Positions 18,005-26,834 are shown, numbered from the stretch's first letter. The stretch is DNA of 64,000 nucleotides from Mycolicibacterium phocaicum (GCF_010731115.1 NZ_AP022616.1:5580001-5644000), one strand, 5' to 3'. The notes: generated by a model not told the origin, from the sequence alone. Numbers and translations: made by a program.

Positions 18005-19889
18005 ACACGTGGGAATCGGGGTCGGCGGTGTGCTGGTCCACGATGTCGGCGTGGTCGACTTGATGATCCATTTTGCGCGGGTGTCGAACGTCGCCGAGTG
18101 CGGGAAATTCCGCGCTATCGCTGATCTGGCGATGTTGCGTATCGATGACCAGGATGGCCGGCAGTGGTGGGCCTGTGATGGCTGGGATGCCGCGGTCGCC
18201 GAAGTCGGCGCCGCACTCGGCATCGGGAAGCGCGAAGCCTCGGGGCAGTTGTCGATCGCCGTGGCGTTGCGGTTCCGGCTGCCGCGCGTGGCGGCGGTGT
18301 TTGCCGATGGTGGGGTGTCGGCACGAACGGTCGGCGCGATCTGCTGGCGCACCCGGCTGGTGGAGGACCCCAACACTCTGGCCGTCATCGACGCCGCGCT
18401 CGCGGGAGCACTGTGCGAGTGGGCGGGGTTGTCTCGCAAGAAGATCGAGAAGAAGATCGACGGCTGGGTGCAGAAGTTCGATCCCGCCGCGGTGTTGAAG
18501 GTGCGCTCGGCGGCGCGCCGCCGCGGCGTCGGGGTGGGCAAACCGGACGATGAGACTGGGGTGGCGTCGATCTGGGGTGCCCTACTCGCGACTGATGCCG
18601 AGTTGTTGGATCGGGTGCTGACCGAGATGGCGCGGCAGGTGTGTGAGAACGATCCGCGTACGTTCGGGCAGCGCCGCGCTGATGCCCTGGGGGTGCTGGC
18701 TGCGCGCGGGGACCGGTTGGCCTGCCAATGTGGTGACCCGGATTGCCCGGCGGCCGGGCCCGATGCCCGGGCGACGGCGGTGATGATTCATGTACTCACC
18801 GATGGCCTGCCCGTGCCGGTGGCTGACCCGCTGCTGCACGGGGATCCGGCCGCGCCTGCGACTCCGGCATCGACCCGGTCAGCGTCTGAGCCGGTGTTCA
18901 CGCCCGAGCCTGTGCCCGCGTCTGAGCCGGCCTTCCCACCCGCACCCGAGCCCGCGTCGAATGCCACGCCAGAGCCGGGTCCGGTCGCCACGCCCGCGCA
19001 TACTCCGGCGCCGGCGACGGATTCGCAGCCCGCCGAAGCCCCGGCCACTGCTGCGGCCGCTCCGGCCAGCGACCCTGCGCCCACGCCGGCAGCTCCCGCG
19101 GCGCCCGTTCCCGCTTCCGTCCCCGCCGCTGCGAAGCCTCCGGCGCCGGTGCGTACCCCGGTTGGTTATGTCCTCGGCGGGGGTGTGGTGCCTCCGGCGG
19201 TGTTGGCGGATCTGGTGGCGCGCGGCGCGAAAGTCCGCACCGTCGCTTCCGCCGCTGATTTGGATGAGGTGCCGCGGTATCGGCCGTCGGCTGCGATGGA
19301 TGAGTTCGTGCGGATGCGGGCGATGACGTGCATGTTCCCCGGCTGCGACCAGCCCGCCACCAACTGCGATGTGGACCACACGGTTCCCTGGCCGGCCGGG
19401 CCGACTCATCCAGGGAACCTGAGCCCGAAATGCCGCAAACACCACCTGTTGAAAACGTTCTATGGCGGGCCGGATGGCTGGCGGGACCGTCAACAACCCG
19501 ACGGCAGCATCGTGTGGACCGCACCGACGGGCCACACCTACATCAGCGTGCCTGAGAGTCGAATCTTGTTCCCCCGCAAGGTCACCGACACGCCGCTGCC
19601 GAATCCACCACCAGATGCCACCGACCTGGACACCGCCGCAACGGCCCCCGGCCGGGACATCATGATGCCCCTCCGCCGCCGCACCCGCGCCCAGAACCAG
19701 GCCCAGCAGATCACCTACGAGCGTGCCCTCAACCAAGCCGACATCGACGCTCAAGAGGCCGCGCAAGAAGCCTTCGACCGCCAACGCAAAGAACGCCAAG
19801 AACGAGAAGCCCGCCGGGCCGAAGAACAGCAGTCGCACGAGACGACCGAGCACCGGCCTGTAGACAGCGATATCCCACCGCCGCTCTGA
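17997..19889 (+). CDS. DUF222 / HNH endonuclease-domain protein (13E12 repeat family)
   Basis: A 630-aa member of the multicopy mycobacterial 13E12 family. Residues 1 to about 260 are DUF222 (GWDAAVAEVGAALGIGKREA, then QRRADALGVLAARGD). Residues about 280-385 form an unusually long Pro/Ala/Glu low-complexity linker. The HNH nuclease domain follows: zinc cysteines 445 and 450, DVDH (458-461) and CRKHH (479-483). A charged coiled-coil tail (about 560-610) ends the protein. The family is suspected to be linked to mobile DNA or DNA repair, but activity is not established. ATG 17997 lies within a LexA box. A hairpin terminator follows the stop. Confidence 0.88.
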   Translation: MFEHVGIGVGGVLVHDVGVVDLMIHFARVSNVAECGKFRAIADLAMLRIDDQDGRQWWACDGWDAAVAEVGAALGIGKREASGQLSIAVALRFRLPRVAAVFADGGVSARTVGAICWRTRLVEDPNTLAVIDAALAGALCEWAGLSRKKIEKKIDGWVQKFDPAAVLKVRSAARRRGVGVGKPDDETGVASIWGALLATDAELLDRVLTEMARQVCENDPRTFGQRRADALGVLAARGDRLACQCGDPDCPAAGPDARATAVMIHVLTDGLPVPVADPLLHGDPAAPATPASTRSASEPVFTPEPVPASEPAFPPAPEPASNATPEPGPVATPAHTPAPATDSQPAEAPATAAAAPASDPAPTPAAPAAPVPASVPAAAKPPAPVRTPVGYVLGGGVVPPAVLADLVARGAKVRTVASAADLDEVPRYRPSAAMDEFVRMRAMTCMFPGCDQPATNCDVDHTVPWPAGPTHPGNLSPKCRKHHLLKTFYGGPDGWRDRQQPDGSIVWTAPTGHTYISVPESRILFPRKVTDTPLPNPPPDATDLDTAATAPGRDIMMPLRRRTRAQNQAQQITYERALNQADIDAQEAAQEAFDRQRKERQEREARRAEEQQSHETTEHRPVDSDIPPPL

Positions 19890-19898
19890 GCGACACGT

Positions 19899-19935
19899 GA
19901 ATACTCCTGAAAGAGCAAGACTTTCAGGGGTATTC
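19899..19935 (+). terminator. Hairpin terminator after the DUF222/HNH gene
   Basis: Arms GAATACTCCTGAAAG (19899-19913) and CTTTCAGGGGTATTC (19921-19935) pair over 15 bp with one G-T pair around a 7-base loop, nine bases after the stop. There is no T-run, as is common for mycobacterial terminators. Confidence 0.75.
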
Positions 19936-19983
19936 GAGAGTGCCACCTGGCGCAACATCGCTACCGGAAGTGAGAATGGGTAG

Positions 19984-20415
19984 GTGGAGAGCACTTTGCT
20001 TTTGTCGGCGTGGGCGGCGAAGGTTGGGATGTTGCTACCCGCCTCTGGCCCGCAGGTCGCACACGGTTGGTCGAACTTGGAGATCGGGTACGAGGTCCGA
20101 GACGGTGACAATGGCTATCTCGTAGTCAAAACCGATCGCGGAACCATCTCGACGTGGGGGCGCTTTGACGCTCTCGTTGACGCGGACAAGTTTCTTCTCA
20201 TGTGTCTTGGGAGCATTTGGCGTGCCGACCACAACGTGGGTGATGTGTTTCCAGTCGGCGCCGCAGACGGTTGGACGGCTAGTCCAGAAATTGACGGCTG
20301 GTCCGTGGTTGTCTCAGAGCGGCGGGCTGTGTTCGCGGACCAGTTCCACGCTGACCGCTACACCCACCTGATGGGCATGAACCTTGCCGAAGTCGCAGCC
20401 CTCATGGCCAGCTGA
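19984..20415 (+). CDS. Putative immunity protein (Imm61-like)
   Basis: A 143-aa protein without signal peptide. The central segment (YEVRDGDNGYLVV, then WGRFDALVDADKFLL) resembles what I recall of the Imm61 immunity family found beside polymorphic toxins in actinobacteria; this is a memory-based match. An in-frame stop at 19981 fixes the start at or after GTG 19984. TTG 19996 is an alternative. It is convergent with the immunity-like genes behind toxin A, leaving three bases to its neighbour. An orphan immunity gene here would fit a locus that has swapped toxin domains. Confidence 0.5.
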   Translation: MESTLLLSAWAAKVGMLLPASGPQVAHGWSNLEIGYEVRDGDNGYLVVKTDRGTISTWGRFDALVDADKFLLMCLGSIWRADHNVGDVFPVGAADGWTASPEIDGWSVVVSERRAVFADQFHADRYTHLMGMNLAEVAALMAS

Positions 20416-20418
20416 TTG

Positions 20419-20727
20419 TCACGCGCCTGAACCAGTCCGGTCGGCGCGAATGCGCTTCATTTGCACCGCCGCCGGTAGTGCGCTGGAAAGCTGGAATGGG
20501 GCCGAGCCGTCCTTCGGAACAACTATCGGCCCGTTGCCTGCGAGCGCGGCATTCTCGTCGCCATCTTCAACGAACGCACGACTCTGATATCCCTGCACCC
20601 ACCAAGATTCGTAGTCGACAGGCTCGCCGACCAGTACAGGCGGCACGCTTCCATTGGGTGTTTGTTTGACGAGAATCGCTTCCACGATACTTTTTGCTTG
20701 CTCGGCGCTGATACCGAGTTCAGTCAT
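20419..20727 (-). CDS. Putative immunity protein (Imm35/YrhB-like)
   Basis: A 102-aa protein. The segment YESWWVQGYQSRAF followed by NAALAGNGPIVVPKDG matches the YrhB/Imm35 pattern (a Trp-rich strand, then LAGNGPxxVxK-G). Imm35 proteins neutralise toxins of polymorphic toxin systems, usually encoded next to them. It is the last gene on this strand behind toxin A (SseB-like, an 87-aa gene, then this one), with 92 bp to its upstream neighbour. The partner toxin is uncertain; it may protect against toxin A or a lost or foreign relative. Confidence 0.55.
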   Translation of the reverse strand: MTELGISAEQAKSIVEAILVKQTPNGSVPPVLVGEPVDYESWWVQGYQSRAFVEDGDENAALAGNGPIVVPKDGSAPFQLSSALPAAVQMKRIRADRTGSGA

Positions 20728-20819
20728 GCGTTGTCTGCCTGATCACTTCAGTGGACGAGTTTCTGGTCGGCGCGGCTGGCGCCGCGCCGATAGTTGGGTC
20801 CTCAGAATGGCCGTGTGGG

Positions 20820-21083
20820 CTATACGGGAGTGCCACGGTTGCTTCCTGGTTTTTGTATTAGGAGTTGATCATGTTCATGATTTCGACACGCGTCGATGAA
20901 TTTGAGCGCAGCACTTTGATCGGTCAAGAAGCGTTGGTATTGACTTGAATCAAGTTCGTAGTATTCCTCGTAGTCGACGATTCCGTTGCTGACAGGTATC
21001 GATGCGTAGTACTTTCCCGAGGTTGTTTCGACGCCGAGCGAATACCTGTGTTCTTTGGAAAAGTATGTGTCCGCGAAGTTCAT
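20820..21083 (-). CDS. Small protein of the toxin A immunity cluster
   Basis: An 87-aa acidic/aromatic protein (RYSLGVETTSGKYYASIPVS, then DYEEYYELD) without signal peptide. ATG 21083 has AAGGAAA five bases upstream, a good ribosome site. I recall similar short proteins in bacterial genomes near contact or secreted toxin genes, but cannot name a family. Position between two immunity-like genes and low GC content suggest it belongs to the same accessory cluster. Function unknown. Confidence 0.6.
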   Translation of the reverse strand: MNFADTYFSKEHRYSLGVETTSGKYYASIPVSNGIVDYEEYYELDSSQYQRFLTDQSAALKFIDACRNHEHDQLLIQKPGSNRGTPV

Positions 21084-21193
21084 GGTTTTCCTTTTCGGTC
21101 TGGGCTGTGGCGCCTTGAAATCGCACTAATTATATTTGATCTACGCTGGTGTTTCCTGAGCGTTGGCCGTGATCGGTGTCGAGTTCCGGCGAG

Positions 21194-21946
21194 TCACATG
21201 ACATCGCGACCGAGGACGATCCAATCGTCCGCGTCGTTGACCACTTGAACTCCCGGCACGTTTGGGTTTTCTCGGACCATGTTCACGAGAGCCTCCCACG
21301 TTATTCCCCCGTACCGTATTCCCGGGCGAGACCGGGTGGTGAACGTTCGAATCCAGCCTTCGCGGCCGCCAACGTTTGAAGTGAGCATGGTTGGCTGTCC
21401 TCCGGGCGAGTAGCCGTCGGCCAAGTGGAGGTACAGCTCACGGCTGCGCAGCTGGGTCAGTACAGGGTCGTACCAGGTTTCCGAGTCAGTCTGGACGGCT
21501 TGTGAGATCGCTCGTTCCAGCTCAATTGACACAGCAGCTCCAGCGGCTTGAGAAGCGTTCTCTGATGCCTGTGGTGCGATGAACATGCCGCGCAACTGAT
21601 CGCGCGAGAACGCAACAAGGTCGTTTTTGAGGTTGACGATGACTAGCCAGTCGGCGTCAACCAAGTCGGTTGCGATACTGAACAGCTCCGGGCATCGCGC
21701 ACCTACGAAAGACCGGGGTAGGTCTGGATGCTTCTTCGAGGTAAATGCGCGCATGGCGTAGCTACCATCGTTCAGCTTTCGGACTGGAGTCGAGGTCATC
21801 TCTCGGCCATCGATCGTCTTCTTGTCTGCCTGGTAATAAAGCTCGACTCCGATTAGCTTCTGGAAGAGCTCGAAGCGTGCGTCCCCTGTGTTATCTCGCG
21901 CTGCGGTGGAAACAAGAAGTTCGATAGCTGAGCGGTCGTCGGTCAT
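21194..21946 (-). CDS. SseB-like protein, probable immunity to toxin A
   Basis: A 250-aa soluble protein, first gene downstream of toxin A (86 bp after its stop). It appears to contain two SseB-like units: one at about 40-130 (MRAFTSKKHPDLP, then ADWLVIVNLKNDLVAFSRDQL) and one at about 185-250 (WIRTFTTRSRPGIRYGG, then VNDADDWIVLGRDVM). SseB-type domains occur in actinobacterial immunity and secretion-associated proteins. Directly following the toxin is the usual place for the cognate immunity gene, so that role is inferred. ATG 21946 has a modest AGGG site. Confidence 0.6.
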   Translation of the reverse strand: MTDDRSAIELLVSTAARDNTGDARFELFQKLIGVELYYQADKKTIDGREMTSTPVRKLNDGSYAMRAFTSKKHPDLPRSFVGARCPELFSIATDLVDADWLVIVNLKNDLVAFSRDQLRGMFIAPQASENASQAAGAAVSIELERAISQAVQTDSETWYDPVLTQLRSRELYLHLADGYSPGGQPTMLTSNVGGREGWIRTFTTRSRPGIRYGGITWEALVNMVRENPNVPGVQVVNDADDWIVLGRDVM

Positions 21947-22031
21947 GTTGTGCCCTGTTTGTTGCTGAGAGTTGATTGTTTGCGGGACGTATAGGCGCGA
22001 TCGATTGGTTTACCTCGGATCTCCATGTCGA

Positions 22032-25000
22032 CTACCAGTCGTCGTTATCGATTAGAGGTGGGTCGTACCGGTGAATGGTGTCTTTTGTGACGTCGTTGTA
22101 GATCCTGTCAACGTCGTACACCGCGTCTTCCCAGCGGCCAAGACACGCGGCATAGTCGACAATCCCCATACCTGGGCGAAGTAGATCATTCAACTGCGTT
22201 GGTCGGTCGACGGTATACGGATTTCCCTTGATGTCGAGGTCGTCGGGCGGTAGAAGCGTGTAGTTGGGCATCTTGTCCCCAGCTTCGAAGGTGCGGGAAT
22301 ATACCCGTGAGAAATCGCCGCCGGTTTCGATCAGATTACCGAGGTCCTCACTGATTTTTGCGCCATGCTCGGCGAAGACTCTGACTGTCGTTCCTGGTGG
22401 CACAGTTAGGTGTCCGTCCAGTTCGCTGTAGATACCGTGCCCGCTGATTTTCGTCCGGCCATCTGGAGCGACATGTTCTGCTGTCGGCCCCTCTCGGGTG
22501 TTCTCATGGTCACCGCTTCGTTGATACGGCTCATGGTGAGCGTCGTAAGGCGCACTTCGATGCTGCGTGGCGGTCGGTTGATCGGATTGCGGTCGATGGT
22601 GTCCATCAGCGTTTACATCCGAAACGTTGTACCGGTCGGGACCAAGTTTGCCTCCGTCAATAACAGCTTCCGAGGCGCCGTCGGGCAGCTTTCCGCCGGG
22701 GATCCACTGATCGTTGGCTCCGGCTTCGTTGCCTGAGGGGACGCGGAGGTTGGCGTCACCGGGTTGCGGGATGTCGATGCGAGCCAGCTTGTGGGAGTCC
22801 AAGAATCCTTCCGGCAGGCCCAATTCGCGCTCCATTGCACGTGGGTCGCCACCGGTTCGGGCGAGCATGGCGTCGGCCTCGGACTTCGGCATTACAAATG
22901 ACGTGCCGTCCCGCTGCGCGATCCCGTACTTCTCAAGATTGCTGTGAGGCATGAAGCGCGTTGCGCCGTCTTTGAATTGATCGAGGTGGTGCGCGATGTA
23001 CTCAGGTGAAAGGTATTCAGACGGATCGGGCCTGCTGCCTTTTTCTGTGGCCAGGATTTCGGCGCGTTTCTCGGGGCTGAGTCCGCTCGCGTCCCGGACG
23101 TCATGCTCGTTCCTGGGCTCCACGTTATGTGAACCAGCGTTTGGCGACGTCGTATCCGCGTGATGTTCTGGTGAGCGCGTGCGCCCAGCTCCTGCTTCGC
23201 GCGGCTGTTCGCGTGCAGCAGGTGGTTCGTGATGCGTCGTAGACGTTGGCCCGCGGTCGACAGGCCGTTGTGTCTGAGCTTCTCCAGGTGTCCAATTTCG
23301 TTCATGTGCCGTCGAATTAGCTTGCGTCGCAGCAGGTTTTACTGGTGGGCTGGGATTCGTATCTCGGGCTGGGCCGGCGACGCCTGACCGGTCTTGTGGA
23401 CGTTCGGTTGTTGTGCTTGCGCTATTCGTGGTTGCGCGGTTCTGCGGTGCGCTGTCAGGTTTTTCTGTCGGCGTATGGCTTCCGGCGGGGCTGTGGCTTG
23501 GTCCATGGCTCGGCGTTGGACCGTGGAGTCCCGCCCCCATCGCGTTGGCAAGCCCGGACGAGGCTGTGCCGGAGTCGTGGCGCTCAGCAGGGTTGTTGTC
23601 CGGCAAACTTGAGTGCTCCCGCGAGTGATCAACGGGCTGCCCGTTGCGGTCGTGCGCCGAGTCGGTCGGGCGTGGTTCGTGGGTGGGCTGATGCTCAGTG
23701 GGAGAGTGGCTTTCGCTCCGGCCGCCATGTTCGGTGGCGTTCGGGCGATGGTCGGCATTGGGAGTGTGGTCACCGGTCTGTCGGCCATCTTGGGTTCCGC
23801 GATCGGCGCCGTGCCCCGCATCGTTGGTCGCGTGCCCACCGGTGTCGCGTGCCGAAGGGGTGTCGTGCGCAGACGGAGCGCGTCCTTCGTCGGCACCGTT
23901 TGGGCGAGTTGATGATTCGGGCGAGTGCTGGCCTCCGGCAGACGGCGAATCTCCCGACGGTGTGTGGTTTGTGGCCGGCGGCTCGGTCGACCGTGGACCG
24001 TCTGCCGATCGCGGACCATCACCCGACCCCAGGGAGTCTCCAGAGTGCGCAGGCCCATTGGACGACGAGTTGGTCGGTGCGTCGTGTTGGCGTGGACCGG
24101 AATCTGTAGGCCCCGTTGGTCGCTCGGAATGGCCACCACCTCCGTCACCCTTGACCGGAGTGTGGTCGGGCCCTGGTGGATCATGGGATCCACCGTCGAA
24201 CCCCCGCGGGCCGGAAGGCGGATCGGAAACCGTGGGAACCCTTGGCGCGTCCGGAGATCCGGGCATCGCACCGGGTTTGAATTCCGGTACTTCGGGCATC
24301 TTGGAGCCCAGGCCGCCGAGACCGCCGACGTGATCGAGCTCATTGAGTTTGGTTGTCTTTCCAGACAAGTCGGACAACTTGTCACCGAGCTTGACCAGAT
24401 TCTCCGAATCCAACGCGCGCCCCACGCGACTTGCAACCTTGCCCGCCATGCCCGCCTTCGATGCTGCGCTGCTCGGATTGAGCATCGATGCGATGTTGAA
24501 CCCGGCCTCGCCGATGCCGCGGCCCGGATGATCGCCGGTGATCGCGTCGTACGCGATGAACTGCTTGCCCATTTCCAACAGCGTGCCGGGGATTTTCGAC
24601 GGGTCTTCGGCGAGCGCAGTCGCGAGATCGGCCATGCCTTTCCACGTATCGGGGTCGGCCATCGCCACGACACCTGAAACGGTCCCGATGACACCGTTGA
24701 CCACACCGACAGCGAGATCAATTCGGAAGATGGCGTAGTCGGCGATGGCTCCGCCGACTTCCTCACCGAGCAAGGAGACCAGGGTCGGTTTGAGCCACTT
24801 CTCGAGGCGGTCTGCCCATTCACTGAGCTTGCCTTTGATGAAGTCGAGAACACTAGTGAGGGCCTTGACTTGCCGCTGAAAGTTGTTCAGCAGGGTCGAG
24901 GCATCGCGGGCGACCTCCTCCAGGACCTTCTTGCCCTTCCCTGTGAGGAGGTCTTTGAGCGTGTTGAACGATGTCAACCTGTCAAGTATGCGGCGGATGC

Positions 25001-25727
25001 CGTCTTGGGCTTGTTGCACGCCGGCAGCGAATTCGTCGATCTTTGTCGCGATGGTCGAGCTGTCTTGGACCAATTGCTTCATGGTGCCGTCCAGGGTGTC
25101 AAATCCCGACGAGATGGCGGCGGCCTCAGGAATCTTCTGCGCAGCGATAAGTGTGCGGGCCGGGCCCAGTAAGTTCTGCAGCGCGTTCAATCCAGTGTTG
25201 ATGTTGTGCCATTGCGCGGCTGTGACTTTCATCAGGCCGGAGTCGCCGGTCGGCCAGGCCATAGCGACGCCCAGGGCCGTTCCTACCCCTGAAACCATGA
25301 GTAGCGGCTCTACCAGAAACCATTTCGGCGGGGGTGGCACCAAGCCCATGTTCATGTGTACGTCGAGATGCGCGTCGGTCGTGCTGGGTACGTCACCCGG
25401 TGTGCCACTGGGGCCTGGACCGCCGACCGTCGACGCCTGGTCGGCATGGAGGTAGTTGTATCCGGAGACCTGGACCATGAATCCGATGTTCTTGAACGCG
25501 GTGGCGCCTTTGGCCAACGTTGTCGCGAACGTCTCGGCCTGCTGCTCGTAACTCAGGCCGAACGCCAGGCCGGTCCCATCGATTCCGGAGGCCAGACCGC
25601 TGCTGAAAGCGGCGCTCAATGCGCCTGACAGGGCGGACAACTGCTCGCCGACTGACTTGATCATCGCTCCCGCGGAGATCAACGCCTGCGGCTCTACCTC
25701 AATTCGCACGGAGACCTCGACGGGCAC
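22032..25727 (-). CDS. CpnT-like polymorphic toxin A (ESX-dependent), Stv-like C-terminus
   Basis: 1231 aa. Residues 1-460 resemble the N-terminal channel domain of CpnT: the opening VEPQALISAG, SGYNYLHAD (about 88-96), AAQWHNINTG (about 170), IRRILDRL, and DTWKGMADLA...YDAITGDHPGRGIGEAGF near 360-410. Residues about 490-880 are a His/Pro/Ser/Gly/Thr-rich linker. Residues about 925-1045 form a globular domain (MPKSEADAMLARTGGDP, then SGNEAGANDQWIPGG) that I cannot name. Residues about 1094-1200 (ISGHGIYSEL, VPPGTTVRVFAEHG, GDKMPNYTLLPP) resemble the Stv/putative-adhesin domain. No signal peptide is seen; export would be by type VII secretion with the two WXG100 partners upstream. GTG 25727 is used; GTG 25709 would also align with toxin B. 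Confidence 0.82.
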   Translation of the reverse strand: MPVEVSVRIEVEPQALISAGAMIKSVGEQLSALSGALSAAFSSGLASGIDGTGLAFGLSYEQQAETFATTLAKGATAFKNIGFMVQVSGYNYLHADQASTVGGPGPSGTPGDVPSTTDAHLDVHMNMGLVPPPPKWFLVEPLLMVSGVGTALGVAMAWPTGDSGLMKVTAAQWHNINTGLNALQNLLGPARTLIAAQKIPEAAAISSGFDTLDGTMKQLVQDSSTIATKIDEFAAGVQQAQDGIRRILDRLTSFNTLKDLLTGKGKKVLEEVARDASTLLNNFQRQVKALTSVLDFIKGKLSEWADRLEKWLKPTLVSLLGEEVGGAIADYAIFRIDLAVGVVNGVIGTVSGVVAMADPDTWKGMADLATALAEDPSKIPGTLLEMGKQFIAYDAITGDHPGRGIGEAGFNIASMLNPSSAASKAGMAGKVASRVGRALDSENLVKLGDKLSDLSGKTTKLNELDHVGGLGGLGSKMPEVPEFKPGAMPGSPDAPRVPTVSDPPSGPRGFDGGSHDPPGPDHTPVKGDGGGGHSERPTGPTDSGPRQHDAPTNSSSNGPAHSGDSLGSGDGPRSADGPRSTEPPATNHTPSGDSPSAGGQHSPESSTRPNGADEGRAPSAHDTPSARDTGGHATNDAGHGADRGTQDGRQTGDHTPNADHRPNATEHGGRSESHSPTEHQPTHEPRPTDSAHDRNGQPVDHSREHSSLPDNNPAERHDSGTASSGLANAMGAGLHGPTPSHGPSHSPAGSHTPTEKPDSAPQNRATTNSASTTTERPQDRSGVAGPARDTNPSPPVKPAATQANSTAHERNWTPGEAQTQRPVDRGPTSTTHHEPPAAREQPREAGAGRTRSPEHHADTTSPNAGSHNVEPRNEHDVRDASGLSPEKRAEILATEKGSRPDPSEYLSPEYIAHHLDQFKDGATRFMPHSNLEKYGIAQRDGTSFVMPKSEADAMLARTGGDPRAMERELGLPEGFLDSHKLARIDIPQPGDANLRVPSGNEAGANDQWIPGGKLPDGASEAVIDGGKLGPDRYNVSDVNADGHHRPQSDQPTATQHRSAPYDAHHEPYQRSGDHENTREGPTAEHVAPDGRTKISGHGIYSELDGHLTVPPGTTVRVFAEHGAKISEDLGNLIETGGDFSRVYSRTFEAGDKMPNYTLLPPDDLDIKGNPYTVDRPTQLNDLLRPGMGIVDYAACLGRWEDAVYDVDRIYNDVTKDTIHRYDPPLIDNDDW

Positions 25728-25751
25728 CGAGGCGTGGTGCGTGGACGCCGG

Positions 25752-26039
25752 TTATGTGGCACCCCACATCTGACCGTTGTTCTTGACCGCATCGGAGTAG
25801 TTCTTCTGCGCTGCCGTCAGGACCTTCTTCAGAGCCTGAAGTGACTGATCCATTTGTTCGGCACCGGTCTTCCACTGCTGCTGTGCCTGTGCCTGTGCGT
25901 CGGACGCCTCCCCATGCCATGACGCGCGCAACATGGTCATGGTCCGTTCGACGTCTTCCAAGACGCTCTTGACCTTGTTGTGAAACGCTTCCACATCATT
26001 GGCAGCGTGGGTCAGCTGATCTGGGTCCACCACGAACAT
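25752..26039 (-). CDS. EsxE-like WXG100 protein (locus A)
   Basis: A 95-aa helical hairpin protein. The WXG turn is SWHGEAS near residue 41, flanked by two amphipathic helices, and it ends NGQMWGAT, close to the MW end of EsxE (Rv3904c), the partner of CpnT. WXG100 proteins are exported as pairs by type VII (ESX) machinery and help secrete adjacent toxins. It lies 24 bp upstream of toxin A and two bases after the EsxF-like gene. ATG 26039 has GGAGAG upstream. It starts MFVVDPDQL, parallel to MLVVDFAAM in locus B. Confidence 0.88.
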   Translation of the reverse strand: MFVVDPDQLTHAANDVEAFHNKVKSVLEDVERTMTMLRASWHGEASDAQAQAQQQWKTGAEQMDQSLQALKKVLTAAQKNYSDAVKNNGQMWGAT

Positions 26040-26041
26040 GA

Positions 26042-26740
26042 TCAGGCTCTCCGGTTCTCACGACGGTGGTCCGCGTCTGACGTCGGGGTCGGCAGCGGCG
26101 GTGCGCCGGGCGAGGTGGGGTCGCCGGCCGCGCCATCCTTAAGGGCGTCGGCCTTTTCGTCCTGTTCCTTCTCGGCGCCACCTTGCGCCGCTTGCTGTCC
26201 AGCCTGGGCCGCCGCGGTCGCAATCTGTGCGCCCGCCTGCGCGAGGCCGGCAGCCATCTGGCCGACCTGCGACAGCGGCTGTGTCAGTGAGCCCATCATC
26301 TGTTCGGCAAGGCTGGGCAGCTGCGAGGCCAGACCGTTCGCGCCGTCCCCGGCGCCGGATGACGCGCCTCCGGTTTGCGACGCAGCTGCCGTTGCGGGCG
26401 CACCGGTTGGACTGCCGCCACCTGCAGACCCGCCGCCGTCCATGGATGAACTGATCGCTGCGCCGCCCTGCGCATCAGCGTTGCCGTACTGCTGTCCGGC
26501 CACAGAGAGCAAGCTCGACATGGCCTGCAACCCCTGAACCACCTGGCCTGCGCCGTTGTGCCACTGGTCCCATACCTTGCGGAAGGCCGAAGCGGCGTCG
26601 CCCTTCCAATCTGATGTCAGCAATTGAGAAACGCTCAGGTCCACGTGCGACAGCCCATCCTGCAATTCCTGTGCGGAGTGGCTCAGGCTGTTCGAGGCAG
26701 CCGAAAATTCAGATTGGACGAGTTCGAGTGGCCGTCCCAT
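26042..26740 (-). CDS. EsxF-like WXG100 protein with C-terminal extension (locus A)
   Basis: 232 aa. Residues 1-95 are a WXG100 domain: SDWKGDAASAF holds the WXG turn, and WDQWHNGAGQVVQGL matches the WHRGAGEVQLGL segment of EsxF (Rv3905c). EsxF itself ends near residue 100; here a further 130 residues follow, with a Gly/Ser/Thr spacer, an Ala/Gln-rich helix (GQMAAGLAQAGAQIATAA) and a charged Pro-rich tail. ATG 26740 follows a GGGGGG tract. First gene of the toxin A operon; the dctA terminator lies just upstream. Confidence 0.85.
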   Translation of the reverse strand: MGRPLELVQSEFSAASNSLSHSAQELQDGLSHVDLSVSQLLTSDWKGDAASAFRKVWDQWHNGAGQVVQGLQAMSSLLSVAGQQYGNADAQGGAAISSSMDGGGSAGGGSPTGAPATAAASQTGGASSGAGDGANGLASQLPSLAEQMMGSLTQPLSQVGQMAAGLAQAGAQIATAAAQAGQQAAQGGAEKEQDEKADALKDGAAGDPTSPGAPPLPTPTSDADHRRENRRA

Positions 26741-26785
26741 AGGTCCCCCCCTACGGCGCGAGTCAGTGCTTGCCGACTGTTCAGT

Positions 26786-26821
26786 CTATTGCCACCTCGG
26801 CGTACGCCAGGGCGGCAATAG
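26786..26821 (-). terminator. Hairpin terminator of dctA
   Basis: CTATTGCC (26786-26793) pairs with GGCAATAG (26814-26821) around an inner perfect palindrome GGCGTACGCC (26799-26808). On the minus strand it begins 14 bases after the dctA stop and 46 bases before the first gene of locus A, so it should separate the two transcription units. No T-run is present. Confidence 0.65.
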
Positions 26822-26834
26822 CGCGCCGCCGTGT

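Noticed and set aside
18830..19160. Tandem DNA repeat or CRISPR-like array in the Pro/Ala region
   Set aside because: Repetition is at amino-acid level (PEP/PAP) with irregular units and no spacers.
22032..25727. Toxin A as a TNT-type NAD glycohydrolase
   Set aside because: The TNT segments remembered from CpnT are absent; its C-terminus resembles an Stv-like domain instead.
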